Positions 11,601-20,916 are shown, numbered from the stretch's first letter. The stretch: DNA of 64,000 bases from Nocardia albiluteola (GCF_018860155.1 NZ_JAHKNI010000001.1:261333-325332); one strand, 5' to 3'. Notes: a model not told the origin generated them from the sequence alone. Numbers and translations: made by a program.

Positions 11601-12101
11601 CAGCCCGATCACCACGACGTGGATGATCAGCGCCACCAGCGAGCTGACGCTGTGGTCGTCGGCGAATTCCAGCGCGTTCGCGACCGCGAACAGCGTCAGG
11701 TAGCCGACCAGCAGCCACCACGCGATCCGTTTGCGGCTCGCGGTGGCGCCCGCGAGCAGGCCGATCATCAGCGCCCACACCAGCGAGGTTTCGGGTGCGT
11801 CGAAGTAGTAGTCGTCGATGTAGTGGCGCGGCACCTGGGTGATGAACCGCAGGCCGGGGGAGATGCTCCACAGCGCGCACAGCACCGCGAAAACGCCCAG
11901 GACCAGCGCGGCCACGTGCGGGACCTCGCTCAACCGGCCGTGCGCGCGGTGCGGGACCTCCGGCGACCGCCGTCTGTGCTCGTCGGAATGCTGTCGATCG
12001 GGTGTGGAGCGCCGGCGTTCGGGAGCCGCTACGCCGGATGTCGATGTCACCGCACCAGTGTGAATGTTGACCTCGCTCGAATGCATAACGTTCGCGGGCA
12101 T
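8685..12101 (-). CDS. lysX: Bifunctional phosphatidylglycerol lysyltransferase / lysyl-tRNA synthetase
   Basis: 1138 residues from ATG 12101, which has GGGGA about 9 bases upstream; an earlier start would run into the divergent S4 gene. The order is: five or six membrane helices (about residues 60-270, such as [16 protein letters not shown]), an MprF-type DUF2156 acyltransferase domain (about 310-560), then a lysyl-tRNA synthetase of about 500 residues with OB fold and class II core (motif 2 in [16 protein letters not shown], motif 3 in [15 protein letters not shown], end FPLVKPRT). It charges tRNA-Lys and transfers lysine to phosphatidylglycerol, which lowers membrane negative charge and protects against cationic peptides. 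The domain order is that of mycobacterial LysX. Confidence 0.95.
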   Translation of the reverse strand: MPANVMHSSEVNIHTGAVTSTSGVAAPERRRSTPDRQHSDEHRRRSPEVPHRAHGRLSEVPHVAALVLGVFAVLCALWSISPGLRFITQVPRHYIDDYYFDAPETSLVWALMIGLLAGATASRKRIAWWLLVGYLTLFAVANALEFADDHSVSSLVALIIHVVVIGLLIAAWPEFYTQVRRGALWKALGVLAGGLTIGSLLGWGLVELFPGTLPRGFERPAWAVSKVTAAILVSTDNFDGHTGHLVSLLLGFFGFIALLAATLVLFSSQRASNALTGLDESAIRGLLERSDVEDSLAYFATRRDKAVVFAPSGKAAVTYRVELGVSLASGDPIGTKEAWPQAIDAWLRQADQYGWTPAVMGASELGAQAYRRAGLSALRLGDEAILETRMFSLAGAEMKQVRQAANRLRKQGITVRIRRHNDLSREDFAQVIANADAWRDTETERGFSMALGRLGDPLDGYCLLVEAVSNAGEAEERVLGMLSLVPWGRTGVSLELMRRDPKGPNGVMELMISQLALSSEQYGITRISLNFAVFRAVFEEGGRIGAGPVLRLWRGVLMFFSRWWQLEALYRSNVKYQPQWVPRFSLFEERRQLVRVAVASALAEGFLPRFGKQPDPMVHTGIRSAVPPTMTGLHPDGSPPELPPEELENGGPRRPEQVRVRMDKVARLEARGLDAYPVAYQPTHTVDSARRAPKGTTVRVAGRLLRIRDYGGVVFAVLRDWSGEIQLLIDRGRVGDKLAREFDEFFDLGDLIEVSGRIGNSRRGELSLLAQDWRMIGKCLHPLPDKWKGLSDPEVRVRQRFVDMAINVETREVMTKRSAVVRSLRDTLNGWGFLEVETPVLQQVHGGANATPFQTHINAYDLDLYLRIAPELYLKRLCVGGMEKVFELGRVFRNEGVDYSHNPEFTILEAYEAHSDYMRMMHACRQLIQDAALAANGKMVALRPNSDGSLREVDISGDWPVKTVHGAISEALGETITPDTDADRLRTLCDKAGVPHQFGWDAGQIVLEMYEHLVEDHTQEPTFYIDFPTSVSPLTRAHRSVEGVAERWDLVAWGVELGTAYSELTNPLEQRRRLTEQSLLAAGGDPEAMELDEDFLQALEHGMPPTGGLGVGVDRVVMLITGRSIRETLPFPLVKPRT

Positions 12102-12183
12102 GTCCTGTGTCCCCGGGCGTGTCGATCCATCACCCCGGGGGCCGGATGCGCTGTCGCGGGCGCGATTGGTATAGATGTAACCC

Positions 12184-12408
12184 ATGTCGGATCCAGTCGA
12201 TGTGCCGATCGATGACGAGGTCATTCGACTCGGGCAATTCTTGAAGCTGGCCAACCTCATCGATAGCGGCTCGGAGGCCAAGACGGTCATCGCCGCCGGC
12301 CTGGTCCGCGTGAACGATGAGGTCGAACTGCGCCGCGGTCGCCAGCTCCAGGTCGGGGACGTGGTCACCATCGCCGGGCACCGCGCCCGGGTCAGTGACG
12401 GGGGTTAG
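12184..12408 (+). CDS. Small S4-domain RNA-binding protein
   Basis: 74 residues: [20 protein letters not shown], then the S4 fold signature [20 protein letters not shown] and [10 protein letters not shown]. These YbcJ/YaaA-like proteins bind RNA, often rRNA; the exact target is unknown. It is divergent from lysX (82 bases) and meets rraA tail to tail with a 6-base gap. Confidence 0.85.
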   Translation: MSDPVDVPIDDEVIRLGQFLKLANLIDSGSEAKTVIAAGLVRVNDEVELRRGRQLQVGDVVTIAGHRARVSDGG

Positions 12409-12414
12409 CTTTAG

Positions 12415-12900
12415 CTACTCGGCGCGCACGACGATGCCGTCGTGATCGCTGTAGAGCATGTCGCCCGGCGTGAAGGTGACACCACCGAATTCTACGGGCA
12501 CATCGCGCTCGCCGGAACCGGTCTGGGTGCTCTTGCGCGGGTTGGTGCCCAGCGCCTTCAGTCCGATGTCCAGGGTGCGCAGGATCGCGGAGTCGCGTAC
12601 CGCGCCGTTGACGATCACGCCGGACCAGCCGTTGGTCACGCCGCGCCCGGCGATGATGTCGCCGACCAGTGCGGTGTGCACGCTGGCGCCGCCGTCGACC
12701 ACCAGCACCCGGCCCTCACCCGGCTCGCCCAGGGTCTGCTTGACCAGCAGATTGTCCTGGAAACAACGGATCGTGACGATGCGGCCGGCGAACATGTCGC
12801 GACCGCCGAACTGCGTGAACTGGGTGTCGCAGCTGCGAATCTCCGGGCCGATCTCGTCGGCTAGGTCCGCGGTGGCGACTAAATTAGCTGATTCGGTCAC
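12415..12900 (-). CDS. rraA: RraA-family protein (regulator of RNase E / aldolase family)
   Basis: 161 residues. Family hallmarks are [23 protein letters not shown], the central [36 protein letters not shown] and ALGTNPRKS. In enterobacteria RraA binds RNase E and lowers its activity; actinobacterial members also resemble HMG/oxaloacetate aldolases of the same fold, whose metal and substrate residues ([15 protein letters not shown] ... NGAVRD) are kept here. The name is by family; the activity is uncertain. Confidence 0.88.
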   Translation of the reverse strand: MTESANLVATADLADEIGPEIRSCDTQFTQFGGRDMFAGRIVTIRCFQDNLLVKQTLGEPGEGRVLVVDGGASVHTALVGDIIAGRGVTNGWSGVIVNGAVRDSAILRTLDIGLKALGTNPRKSTQTGSGERDVPVEFGGVTFTPGDMLYSDHDGIVVRAE

Positions 12901-12966
12901 GGCTGCAAGCTTGCCATGACGCTCGTCGGCGTTCCCTGGGACCTTTCTGTCAGCTTCGTTCGGAAA

Positions 12967-13905
12967 TCACGCGGTGACCGCGAGCGTCGCGGCCAGGCCG
13001 AACACCACCGCGATCACGATCACCTCGAAAGCCGCACGGCGCAGCGAGGATTCGGCGGACATGCGGTGGTCCCCCGCGATGGGAACCCAGCTGCGCCGCC
13101 ACCACCAGCCCAGCGCCATCAGCCCCGTCACCAGCACCGTCTTCGCGAGCACGATGCGCCCGTAACCGGTGTCGACCAGCGGCGCCAGCCCGCCGAGCTT
13201 GATCAGGGCGTTGATGACCCCGCTCACGACGACCGCGCCCACCGCCGGCAGCGCCCACGCCGAATACCGGGGCAGCGCCTGTGCCCACTCCCCGCGGCTG
13301 CGCAACACCAGCGCCAGCGCGAGCAGCAGCCCGAACCAGACGGCCGCGGCCAGCACGTGCACGGCCGCGAACACCGCGCCCAGCGGTTCCTGGGACATGT
13401 GCCCGGTGATCGGGCGCAGCTCGATCGCCACGGCCGCGATCATCAGCACCAGATCCACCGTGGCCCGGTCGGGCCGGCGGTAGGCCACGGCGCAGTATCC
13501 GGCGACCACCGTGACGCCGATCAGGATCGCGATGCCGACCTGGCCCGCGCTGGTGTGCGTCAGGTAGTCACCGAACTCCCCGGCCCGCAGCCCGGTCACC
13601 CGCACCCCGACCACCTGCGCGGACTCGCAGGCCAGCAGCACGAATTCCAGCGCGGCCCAGATGCCCGCGGTCACCGCGAGGTGCCGCCACGGCGGCGCGA
13701 TGCGCCGATGCAACCGCTGGAGCAGGCCGAGGCCGATGACGGTGGCCCCGGCACAGCCGGCCAGCGCCCGCACGGGCGCCTCCGACAGCACCGGGCTCGG
13801 CGCCGCCAGCGCCCAGGCCAGCGCGGCGCCGAGCAGTGCGGCCGGGACGACCAGCAGCAATATCGAACGCAGGGCGGTCGAACTGCCGCCGGTCGTCTCT
13901 CTCAA
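12967..13905 (-). CDS. CopD-family membrane protein
   Basis: 312 residues, likely from TTG 13905, which has AAGG 7 bases upstream and lies 12 bases after copC. About eight hydrophobic segments are visible (STALRSILLLVVPAALLGAA, AVHVLAAAVWFGLLLALALV, TVLVTGLMALGWWWRR). His-containing helices such as ITGHMSQEPLG and AVHVLAAAVWFG fit the CopD domain (PF05425) for copper uptake or export. It is the last gene of the run YcnI-CopC-CopD. Confidence 0.87.
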   Translation of the reverse strand: MRETTGGSSTALRSILLLVVPAALLGAALAWALAAPSPVLSEAPVRALAGCAGATVIGLGLLQRLHRRIAPPWRHLAVTAGIWAALEFVLLACESAQVVGVRVTGLRAGEFGDYLTHTSAGQVGIAILIGVTVVAGYCAVAYRRPDRATVDLVLMIAAVAIELRPITGHMSQEPLGAVFAAVHVLAAAVWFGLLLALALVLRSRGEWAQALPRYSAWALPAVGAVVVSGVINALIKLGGLAPLVDTGYGRIVLAKTVLVTGLMALGWWWRRSWVPIAGDHRMSAESSLRRAAFEVIVIAVVFGLAATLAVTA

Positions 13906-13917
13906 CCGCTCGCCTTA

Positions 13918-14466
13918 CTACCTCTTGCCGCCGGACTTCTTCTTGCCGCTGAACAGCACGAAGACCAGCGCGCCGCCGAACACGACGACCGCGCCCACGA
14001 TGAAGATCCACACCGGAACGCCACCGGAACCGCCGCCGCTACCGGTTGCCTCGCCCACGGTGCTCGCCTTCGGGCCGGGCGTGCCGTGGCCGGCCACGGT
14101 GAGCGTGAAACTGCGGGTCCCGCTGACGGGGTGCCCGTCGGCGGAGGTCACGCGGTACGCCATCGTGTACTTGCCGGCCGGTCCCAGCTCACTCACCGCG
14201 ATGCTCGCCTTCGGGCCGTCGACGACGGGCTTGCCGGTGGACCACAGATTCCCGTCCGGGCCGACCACGGTCACCGACGGGAAGCTGGGCTGCAGATTCT
14301 CGTTGAACGTGAACGTCACCCGGGACGGTCCGGTGGTGAGTTGCGCGCCATCGGGCGGATCCACGGAGATCAGCACCGAATGCGCGGCGGCCGGACCGGC
14401 GGCCAGCACGGCGAAGCCGCCGAGCAGTAGCGCGGCCGCGAGCCCCGAGACGAGCCGCCGGATCAT
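13918..14466 (-). CDS. CopC-domain copper-binding protein
   Basis: 182 residues. A signal peptide ends GPAAA, leaving His as the first mature residue (AHSVLISVDPPDGAQL), the usual Cu(II) ligand position of CopC. FNENLQPSFPSVTV and MAYRVTSADGHPVSGTRSF complete the beta-barrel with Asp/His ligands. A C-terminal helix (VPVWIFIVGAVVVFGGALVF) plus a Lys-rich tail anchors it to the membrane. Its ATG overlaps the stop of the YcnI gene (ATGA), so the two are translationally coupled. Confidence 0.9.
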   Translation of the reverse strand: MIRRLVSGLAAALLLGGFAVLAAGPAAAHSVLISVDPPDGAQLTTGPSRVTFTFNENLQPSFPSVTVVGPDGNLWSTGKPVVDGPKASIAVSELGPAGKYTMAYRVTSADGHPVSGTRSFTLTVAGHGTPGPKASTVGEATGSGGGSGGVPVWIFIVGAVVVFGGALVFVLFSGKKKSGGKR

Positions 14467-15122
14467 GCCGACCGCCGGCTCCGGGCCAGTGCGCCGACTC
14501 CCAGTGCCGCGCCGAGGGCGCCCAGCACCAGTCCGATGCCGCCCAGCCAGCGGGCGGTGCCGTCGGACTTGGACTCGGACTTGGCCGACGTGGATGCCGG
14601 CATGGACATCGAGTCGTCGTCGGAACCGGCGGCGGCCAGGACCAGCGTGGGCACCGGGGTCTCCGGTTCCTTGCCATCGGGGCCGGGCGTCTGGTTCCAG
14701 TTGACGACCTTGCCGTCGCTGTAGGTCTGCACGGCGGGGAAGGTGGCCTTGTCCTGCTTGGGCAGCGGCGCCACCAGCAGCGGGAACAGCTGGAACTGGC
14801 CGGGAGCGATACCGGCGTTGCCCGGATCCGCGGTCCAGGTGACCGTCGTGAACTGGTTCTGGGCATTCTTGTCGAGCTTGGCGGTCCAGCCCGCCACGGG
14901 CTGGGTGCGCGCTTCGTCGACATTGGGCAGGGTGATGCTGAGCGTGGTCGTCGAGGCGGTGTCGGACTCGTCCGGGACCCGAAAGGTCAGGACCGCGTCG
15001 CCGCCCTGGCTGGCATCGGGGGAGGAGACCTCGACGTGGGCGGCGGCGGTTCCGGCGGCCAGGAGGGTCAGGCCGGCGACGGCGCAGGTCGCGATGAGGG
15101 CGCGCGAAATGACGATGGACAT
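14463..15122 (-). CDS. YcnI-family (DUF1775) copper-associated protein
   Basis: 219 residues from ATG 15122. A signal peptide precedes AAHVEVSSPDASQGGDAVL, with the mature N-terminal His that binds Cu(II) in this family, and a Trp in VVNWNQTPGPDG. The central domain has LPNVDEARTQPVAGW. A C-terminal helix (WLGGIGLVLGALGAALGVGA) anchors it. The ORF could be extended to 15317 but that part has no signal. It heads a coupled YcnI-CopC-CopD set, so a role in copper trafficking or acquisition is likely. Confidence 0.88.
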   Translation of the reverse strand: MSIVISRALIATCAVAGLTLLAAGTAAAHVEVSSPDASQGGDAVLTFRVPDESDTASTTTLSITLPNVDEARTQPVAGWTAKLDKNAQNQFTTVTWTADPGNAGIAPGQFQLFPLLVAPLPKQDKATFPAVQTYSDGKVVNWNQTPGPDGKEPETPVPTLVLAAAGSDDDSMSMPASTSAKSESKSDGTARWLGGIGLVLGALGAALGVGALARSRRSA

Positions 15123-15165
15123 GGTTGTGGTGTGTGCTTTCTCTCGAATAATGGGTGTCGGCCGA

Positions 15166-15762
15166 TCAGGCCGGCACCGGCGGCGCCCGCGAGCCCAGGG
15201 CTCCGGCGCGGAGAAAGCGGTACGAGGGAGGGGAGCCGACGGGCCAGCGACCGGACCCGCGGTGTGGCGCGATCGGGTGGGCCCGGCCGACGATGATTCG
15301 GATCGTCTGTGTGACAAGGCCGTACAGGCGCTCGGTCGCGAGGATGAGCGCGGTGCACACCAGCGTCGCGAGCACGTGTGCGATGGCCATCGGCCCGGTG
15401 GGCAGATGCAGCGCGGCCAGGAATGTGCCTGCGGCGCCAGCGGATTCGTCCCCCATCGCCATGGAACCCATGGAGTCGCCGCCGATCGCGACGGACAGTG
15501 CCGCGTGCGCGGCCAGCTGACCGCCGCCCAGCACGGCCAGCAGCGCTGCGCGCGAGGACATTCCGGCGGGCGCGGGCAGCAGGTTCGCGATCGCGCCGAT
15601 ACCGGCGGCCGTGAACAGGAGCAGGGTCAGCGCCGCTGAGCCGGGGTAACCGCCACCGGCCAGGCCGTGGGCGGCGACAGTCAGGGCCGCCACCGTCAGG
15701 CCGACCAGCACGCCGCGCAGCGATCCCTGAATGTCGCGCGTGGGAGTGCTGTTGCAACGCAT
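15166..15762 (-). CDS. Multi-pass membrane protein next to the copper cluster
   Basis: 198 residues if begun at ATG 15762; no good Shine-Dalgarno is seen, so the start is soft. Five hydrophobic segments are visible (VLVGLTVAALTVAAHGLAGG, ALTLLLFTAAGIGAIANLL, AALLAVLGGGQLAAHAALSV, and two after residue 100). A loop has GGDSMGSMAMGDES, with Met spacing seen in some copper proteins, and His residues stand in the membrane segments (AAHGLA, AAHAAL, ALHLPTGPMAIAH). It ends 43 bases before ycnI on the same strand. I do not recognise a named family; the copper link is inference from place and Met/His content. Confidence 0.65.
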   Translation of the reverse strand: MRCNSTPTRDIQGSLRGVLVGLTVAALTVAAHGLAGGGYPGSAALTLLLFTAAGIGAIANLLPAPAGMSSRAALLAVLGGGQLAAHAALSVAIGGDSMGSMAMGDESAGAAGTFLAALHLPTGPMAIAHVLATLVCTALILATERLYGLVTQTIRIIVGRAHPIAPHRGSGRWPVGSPPSYRFLRAGALGSRAPPVPA

Positions 15763-15987
15763 GGCGGTTGTACGGTCCGCCCGGACATGCGGTTCACCCG
15801 GCCGGAATCCATGGGCAGAGTTCAGCGTCGAGGCGGTGGGCCAGTTCGGATGCCTGAGGCGCGGTACGCCGTCCGATCGTGCGGGGAGGTCTCGACCGTG
15901 CGGTACGGCCGCAACCCCGGAAGCGAATTCGCCTCTGAGGTTCCTGCCTGCCTTACCGCGGTCGAGCATCGTCGGGTGATCCTGGGC

Positions 15988-16629
15988 TCAGCCCACGCCC
16001 AGGCGCGCGAGCACGTCGGCCTCGACGCCGGACAGCTCGCTGGAGATCGAGGTGTGCACCGCGCGCCGGCGCGGGGCGGGCATCTGCTCGGCGGTGCGGA
16101 TCGCGGCGGTCAGGCTGTCGAGCCGGTCCCGCGAGGCAGTGACGAACTTCTGGGTCTCGGCGTCCTTACCGGCCTTGTCCGCGATCTCGGACAGCGCCGA
16201 GGACGCCCCGGAGATGCGGGCCTGCAGCTTGGCGCCATGGCCGCTGTAGTCGCCCAGCTGGTCCAGGCCGATGCCGAGGCGATGGGCGCGGCGGGCATCG
16301 ATCTGCCCGCGCACGAAGGTCGCCGCGCGGTAGGCCAGCGGGGCCAGCACCGGGATCAGCACCCGCGCCACACCCAGGTACTTCTTGATCTGACCGGCGC
16401 TGAATAGTTCGCGCTCGGCCTTCTCCGCCGTCTTCAGCGCCGCCTTCTCCTCGGCCTTGAGCGTCGAGATCTGCTGTTTGGCCACCTCGCGCTCGTTGCG
16501 CGCCACGGCGCGGTCGCGCTTGCGCTCGTTGCGCGCGCCGAGTTTGGCCTCCAGGGCCGCCTTGTGTTTGAGGGCCTTGGCCTCGGCCTTGCGGTCCGTG
16601 CGCCGCTTGCGTTTGGTGAACAAACCCAT
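15988..16629 (-). CDS. Basic coiled-coil protein (DUF6474-like)
   Basis: 213 residues from ATG 16629, preceded by a strong AGGAGGGT. The N-terminus is very basic (MGLFTKRKRRTDRKAEAK) and runs into a long Lys/Glu/Ala coiled coil (about 10-85: NERKRDRAVARNEREVAK, KAEEKAALKTAEKAERE), then a hydrophobic stretch (YLGVARVLIPVLAPLAYRAA) and a helical C-terminal half. The layout fits the DUF6474 family of Mycobacteriales, whose role I do not know. It probably sits at the membrane. Confidence 0.7.
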   Translation of the reverse strand: MGLFTKRKRRTDRKAEAKALKHKAALEAKLGARNERKRDRAVARNEREVAKQQISTLKAEEKAALKTAEKAERELFSAGQIKKYLGVARVLIPVLAPLAYRAATFVRGQIDARRAHRLGIGLDQLGDYSGHGAKLQARISGASSALSEIADKAGKDAETQKFVTASRDRLDSLTAAIRTAEQMPAPRRRAVHTSISSELSGVEADVLARLGVG

Positions 16630-16693
16630 TGCACCCTCCTGTACGTACGGCTGTTCCGCATAGTGCGTACTCGGTGAAATGTATACCCGACAA

Positions 16694-16924
16694 GTGACCG
16701 AGCGTAGCGAGGGAACCATCAGCACAGCACCTTCGGTTGCAGTGGAGCCGAGCGCTAGCGAGGTGGAGCTGTGACCGAGCGCAGCGAGGGAACCATCAGC
16801 ACAGCACCTTCGGTTGCAGTGGAGCCGAGCGCTAGCGAGGTGGAGCTGTGACCGAGCGCAGCGAGGGAACCATCAGCACAGCACCTTCGGTCGCGGCGGA
16901 GCCGAGCGCCAGCGAGGTGGAGCT
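16694..16924 (+). repeat. Three tandem 77-bp MIRU-like units, each a 26-codon mini-ORF
   Basis: Units start at 16694, 16771 and 16848 and a fourth GTGACC stands at 16925: period exactly 77. Each reads GTG ACC GAG CGC AGC ... GAG CTG TGA, giving [11 protein letters not shown] ... SASEVEL, and its TGA overlaps the next GTG by the string GTGA. So the units form a chain of start-stop overlapping mini-ORFs. Unit 3 differs at a few bases. The block lies between a minus-strand coiled-coil gene and the nuclease gene at 17007. A fourth copy of the same design is at 57886-57966. Confidence 0.92.
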
Positions 16925-17006
16925 GTGACCGGGGCACCGCTGCACGGGGGTATGTGCCCACAACCCGCGAGCCGACCGGCCGTCCCCGCCGTGCCCCATC
17001 CGTGCG

Positions 17007-18863
17007 GTGCGGTTCACCGGCTTGTCGGTGGGGAGGACCATACTGCTAAGTGTGTATTCGGGCAGTGACGACCTGCATGGTCGCGAGGGCAGCGGTAATG
17101 GAGCGCAGCGGCAGAGCACCGCGGCGCACGACGGCCGACCGGTCGGCGCCGATGCTTCGAGCACCAATTCCGATGTCGCACATACCGATTCCGATGCCGA
17201 CCGCGCCGGGCGGGCCGCTTTCCTCGATGCTCGCTCGCTCATCGGCTGCCGGCACCGCCTGCACCTGACCGCGACCCACCCCGAGGTGCTGACGGGCGTC
17301 GCGGAGGATGCGGGGGTCACCCAGCGCCGCGATGCGGCCGTGGCCCACCGGGAGCATGTTCGCGACACCCTGGTGTCCGCCGATCCCTCGCAGTGGGTGG
17401 TGATCGAGCACGCGCAGCCGGCCGCCGCGCGCGCCGAGGCCACCATGCGCGCGTGTGCCGAGGGCGCGCAGCGCATCTGGGGCGCGGTACTGCCCCAGGA
17501 GTTCGACACCGGCCGCCGGGGCGGGGTGGAAATCCTGCTGCGGGATGCCGATCGGGGCGGCTATATCCCGGTGATCGTGGTCAATCACAAGGTGACCGAT
17601 CCCCGCCAGCCCGACCCGGCCGACTATCACCCGCTCACCTCGGACCTCTATCGCTGGGATCCGCAGCCGGACCGGTACGTGCGCACCCGCACACAGCCGC
17701 GCGACCAGCAGCGTCTGGCCCATCTGTACCGGATGCTGCAGCGGCACGGGCTCGCCAGCCCGGCGCTGGTCGGCGGCGCGATCGGACTGGCCTTCGATCG
17801 CATCCTCATACACGATCTGGGGTCCCTGCTCGACGAGTACGACCGTCGCTACGCCGACCGGATCGCGGTGGTGCGCGGCGAGCTGCCCACGGTGCCGTCC
17901 AAGGTGCCCGAATGCCGCCAGTGCCCGTGGTGGTCCCGCTCCGGCACCGCCGAGGCCCCCAGCTGCGAGCGCTGGCTCACCGATCACCGCGACGTCAGCC
18001 TGGTGGCGCCGGGCTCGCGCGCGGAGCTGCTGCGGCGCCACGATGTGGAGACCGTCGAAGATCTGGCGGGGTGGACGGGGGAGGACCCCGACGACTGGCA
18101 GTACGAGCCGTTCTTCGAGACGGTGGTCACCGCGCGGGCCTGGATCTCGGGTGCACCCCTGGTCCGCCGCGTCGAGCGGCTGCGGGTGCGCCGGGCCGAT
18201 GTCGAGGTGGACGTGGATCTGGAGAGCTACCAGGAGCACGGCGCCTACCTCTGGGGCACCCTGCTGGACGGGGTGTACCGGCCGTTCGTCACCTGGGATC
18301 CGCTACCCACCGTCGACGAGGCCCGCTCGTTCGCCGACTTCTGGACCTGGCTGATGGGGGTGCGGGCCGAGGCCACCGCGGCCGGGAAAACCTTTGCCGC
18401 CTACTGCTATTCGCGCACCGCCGAGGACAAGTGGTTGTACGAGTCGGCGCGCCGGTTCGCGGGCCGGCCCGGGGTGCCGAGCGAGCAGCAGGTGCGCGAT
18501 TTCGTGGACGGCCCGGAGTGGGTGGACATGTTCCAGGCGGTCTCCGAGCAGTTCATCTGCCCGAACGGCAAGGGCCTGAAGAAGATTGCCCCCGTCGCGG
18601 GATTCTCCTGGCGCGATCCGGAGGCCAGCGGCGAGGCCTCGATGAGCTGGTACCGCCTGGCGGTCGGCTTCGACGGCACCGAGATCGATCTCTCCCAGCG
18701 CACCCGGCTCCTGGAGTACAACGAGGACGACGTCCGAGCCACCCAGGCCCTGCGTGACTGGATGGTCCCCGCCACGCCCGGAGGGCGCAGCGCCGAGGCC
18801 GAGGTGCCCAGCATGGCGGACTTTCGCGGCGCCGATTACACCCGACGTATTATCGCCGAGTGA
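17007..18863 (+). CDS. TM0106-type RecB-like nuclease with RNase H-like domain
   Basis: Up to 618 residues. The start is uncertain: GTG 17007 and GTG 17052 are possible, and the first about 70 residues are low complexity. The conserved part begins FLDARSLIGCRHRLHLTATH. A RecB-like core follows (VEILLRDADRGGYIPVIVVNHKV), a Cys cluster (VPECRQCPWWSRSGTAEAPSC), and a C-terminal YprB-like RNase H part with the Asp/Glu pattern VDVDLESYQEHGAYLWGTLL and LLEYNEDDVRATQALRDWM. This matches the TM0106-family predicted nucleases. It shares a GTGA overlap with htpG. Confidence 0.82.
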   Translation: MRFTGLSVGRTILLSVYSGSDDLHGREGSGNGAQRQSTAAHDGRPVGADASSTNSDVAHTDSDADRAGRAAFLDARSLIGCRHRLHLTATHPEVLTGVAEDAGVTQRRDAAVAHREHVRDTLVSADPSQWVVIEHAQPAAARAEATMRACAEGAQRIWGAVLPQEFDTGRRGGVEILLRDADRGGYIPVIVVNHKVTDPRQPDPADYHPLTSDLYRWDPQPDRYVRTRTQPRDQQRLAHLYRMLQRHGLASPALVGGAIGLAFDRILIHDLGSLLDEYDRRYADRIAVVRGELPTVPSKVPECRQCPWWSRSGTAEAPSCERWLTDHRDVSLVAPGSRAELLRRHDVETVEDLAGWTGEDPDDWQYEPFFETVVTARAWISGAPLVRRVERLRVRRADVEVDVDLESYQEHGAYLWGTLLDGVYRPFVTWDPLPTVDEARSFADFWTWLMGVRAEATAAGKTFAAYCYSRTAEDKWLYESARRFAGRPGVPSEQQVRDFVDGPEWVDMFQAVSEQFICPNGKGLKKIAPVAGFSWRDPEASGEASMSWYRLAVGFDGTEIDLSQRTRLLEYNEDDVRATQALRDWMVPATPGGRSAEAEVPSMADFRGADYTRRIIAE

Positions 18864-20863
18864 CTGAGTCCACTCGCCCCACCGACTCCGCAAGCTCTCC
18901 AACCCCGGAGGTGCACGTCGAACAACTGGAGTTTCAGGCCGAAACGCATCAGCTTCTGGAACTGATGATCCACTCGGTTTATTCGAACAAGGACACGTTC
19001 CTGCGGGAGCTGATCTCGAATGCCTCCGACGCGCTGGACAAGCTGCGGATGGAGTCGTACCGAGACAAGGATCTCGAGGTCGACACCTCCGATCTGCACA
19101 TCGAGCTGGAGGTCGACAAGGACGGCCGGGTGCTGACCGTCCGCGACAACGGCATCGGCATGTCGCGCGCGGAGGTAGTAGACCTGATCGGCACGCTGGC
19201 CAAATCGGGCACCGCCCAGCTGCGCAAGCAGTTGATGGAGGCCAAGCCGGACCAGGCCGCGGAGGAGCTGATCGGCCAGTTCGGCATCGGCTTCTACTCG
19301 ACCTTCATGGTGGCCGACAAGGTCACCCTGACCACGCGCAAGGCGGGGGAGTCCGAGGCGACGCGGTGGGAGTCCGCCGCCGGCTCGTCGACCTACACGA
19401 TCGAGACCCTGGACAACGCCCCGCAGGGCACCTCGGTGTCGCTGCACCTCAAGCCGTCGGACGAGGACGATCACCTCTTCGACTACACGCAGGAGTGGAA
19501 GCTCCGCGAAATCGTCAAGAAGTACTCCGATTTCATCGCCTGGCCGATTCGCATGCAGGTCGAGCGCACCGTCACCGAGGGTGAGGGCGACGAGGCGCAG
19601 GAGAAGACGATCCTCGAGGATCAGGTTCTCAACTCGCAGAAGGCACTGTGGACGCGCCCGCGCTCCGAGGTCTCCGACGAGGAGTACAAGGAGTTCTACA
19701 AGCACGTCTCGCACGCCTGGGACGATCCGCTCGAAATCATCCCATTCAAGGCCGAGGGCACCTTCGAATATCAGGCGCTGCTGTTCATTCCCTCGACCGC
19801 GCCGTTCGATCTGTTCATGCGCGAGCACCAGCGCGGGGTGCAGCTGTATGTGCGCCGGGTGTTCATCATGGACAACTGCGAAGAGCTCATGCCCGAGTAC
19901 CTGCGCTTCGTCAAGGGTGTGGTGGACGCGCAGGACCTCTCGCTCAACGTCTCCCGCGAGATCCTGCAGCAGGACCGGCAGATCCAGGCGATCCGCAAGC
20001 GCCTGGTGCGCAAGGTGCTGTCCACGGTGAAGGATCTGCAGGGCGCCGAGGACAAGTCCAAGTACGAGACGTTCTGGAAGGAGTTCGGGCGGGTCCTCAA
20101 GGAGGGCCTGATGTCCGACTTCGACAACCGCGAAACCCTGCTGCAGGTCTCGTCGTTCGCCTCCACCCACTCGGAGGAGAGGCCGACCACGCTGGCGGAG
20201 TACGTCGAGCGCATGGGCGAGGGCCAGGACAAGATCTACTACATGACCGGCGAGTCCCGCCGGCAGATCGAGAGCTCCCCGCACATGGAGGCCTTCAAGG
20301 CCAAGGGCCTCGAGGTGCTGATACTGACCGATCCGGTCGACGAGATGTGGGTCGGCTCGGTCACCGACTTCGACGGTAAGCACTTCCAGTCCATCGCCAA
20401 GGGCGAGGTGGATCTCGAGTCGGAGGACGAGAAGAAGGAGTCCGAGGCCCTGCGCGAACAGCAGGACAAGGACTTCGGCGACGTGCTGGGCTGGCTGCAG
20501 CAGGCGCTGGACGACAGCGTCAAGCAGGTCCGGCTCAGCGCGCGGCTGACCACGTCCCCGGCGTGTCTGGTCGGCGACGTCTTCGACTTCACCCCGCAGC
20601 TCGAGCGCATGTACCGCGCCTCGGGCCAGGCGCTGCCGGAGACCAAGCGGATCCTCGAGCTCAACCCGACCCACCCGCTGGTCACGGGCCTGCGTGAGGC
20701 GTACGGGAAGAACAAGGAGGCCGCGGACTCCGGCGAGTCGAACGATCTCACCGAGACCGCCGAATTGCTGTACGGCACGGCGGTTCTCGCCGAGGGCGGC
20801 GAGCTGAAGGATCCGGCGCACTTCGCCCAGATCCTGACCGACCGTCTCACCCGCACGCTGTAG
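18860..20863 (+). CDS. htpG: Molecular chaperone HtpG (Hsp90)
   Basis: 667 residues from GTG 18860, overlapping the previous stop by 4 bases. The GHKL ATPase pocket is complete: ELISNASDALDKLR (Glu/Asn, about 50-62), DNGIGMSRAEV, GQFGIGFYSTFMV. The middle domain has RREF-like FIMDNCEELMPEYLRFVKG, and the C-terminal dimer part LELNPTHPLVTGLR is there. HtpG refolds or holds client proteins in the cytoplasm. A clear terminator follows at 20878. Confidence 0.97.
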   Translation: MTESTRPTDSASSPTPEVHVEQLEFQAETHQLLELMIHSVYSNKDTFLRELISNASDALDKLRMESYRDKDLEVDTSDLHIELEVDKDGRVLTVRDNGIGMSRAEVVDLIGTLAKSGTAQLRKQLMEAKPDQAAEELIGQFGIGFYSTFMVADKVTLTTRKAGESEATRWESAAGSSTYTIETLDNAPQGTSVSLHLKPSDEDDHLFDYTQEWKLREIVKKYSDFIAWPIRMQVERTVTEGEGDEAQEKTILEDQVLNSQKALWTRPRSEVSDEEYKEFYKHVSHAWDDPLEIIPFKAEGTFEYQALLFIPSTAPFDLFMREHQRGVQLYVRRVFIMDNCEELMPEYLRFVKGVVDAQDLSLNVSREILQQDRQIQAIRKRLVRKVLSTVKDLQGAEDKSKYETFWKEFGRVLKEGLMSDFDNRETLLQVSSFASTHSEERPTTLAEYVERMGEGQDKIYYMTGESRRQIESSPHMEAFKAKGLEVLILTDPVDEMWVGSVTDFDGKHFQSIAKGEVDLESEDEKKESEALREQQDKDFGDVLGWLQQALDDSVKQVRLSARLTTSPACLVGDVFDFTPQLERMYRASGQALPETKRILELNPTHPLVTGLREAYGKNKEAADSGESNDLTETAELLYGTAVLAEGGELKDPAHFAQILTDRLTRTL

Positions 20864-20877
20864 GTCATCGAAACGGC

Positions 20878-20916
20878 AAGGCCCGCAACGGATTCGCCTA
20901 ATCCGTTGCGGGCCTT
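20878..20916 (+). terminator. Terminator of the nuclease-htpG operon
   Basis: Arms AAGGCCCGCAACGGAT and ATCCGTTGCGGGCCTT form a perfect 16-base stem, 14 bases after htpG. Confidence 0.9.

Noticed and set aside
8637..12215. A 1192-residue plus-strand ORF
   Set aside because: It is the antisense of lysX; composition is Arg/His/Gln-rich without any domain, and lysX is certain.
16814..17068. ORF running from the 77-bp array to 17068
   Set aside because: Only its tail after GTG 16925 lies outside the array, with no domain; I treat it as non-coding spacer before the nuclease gene.
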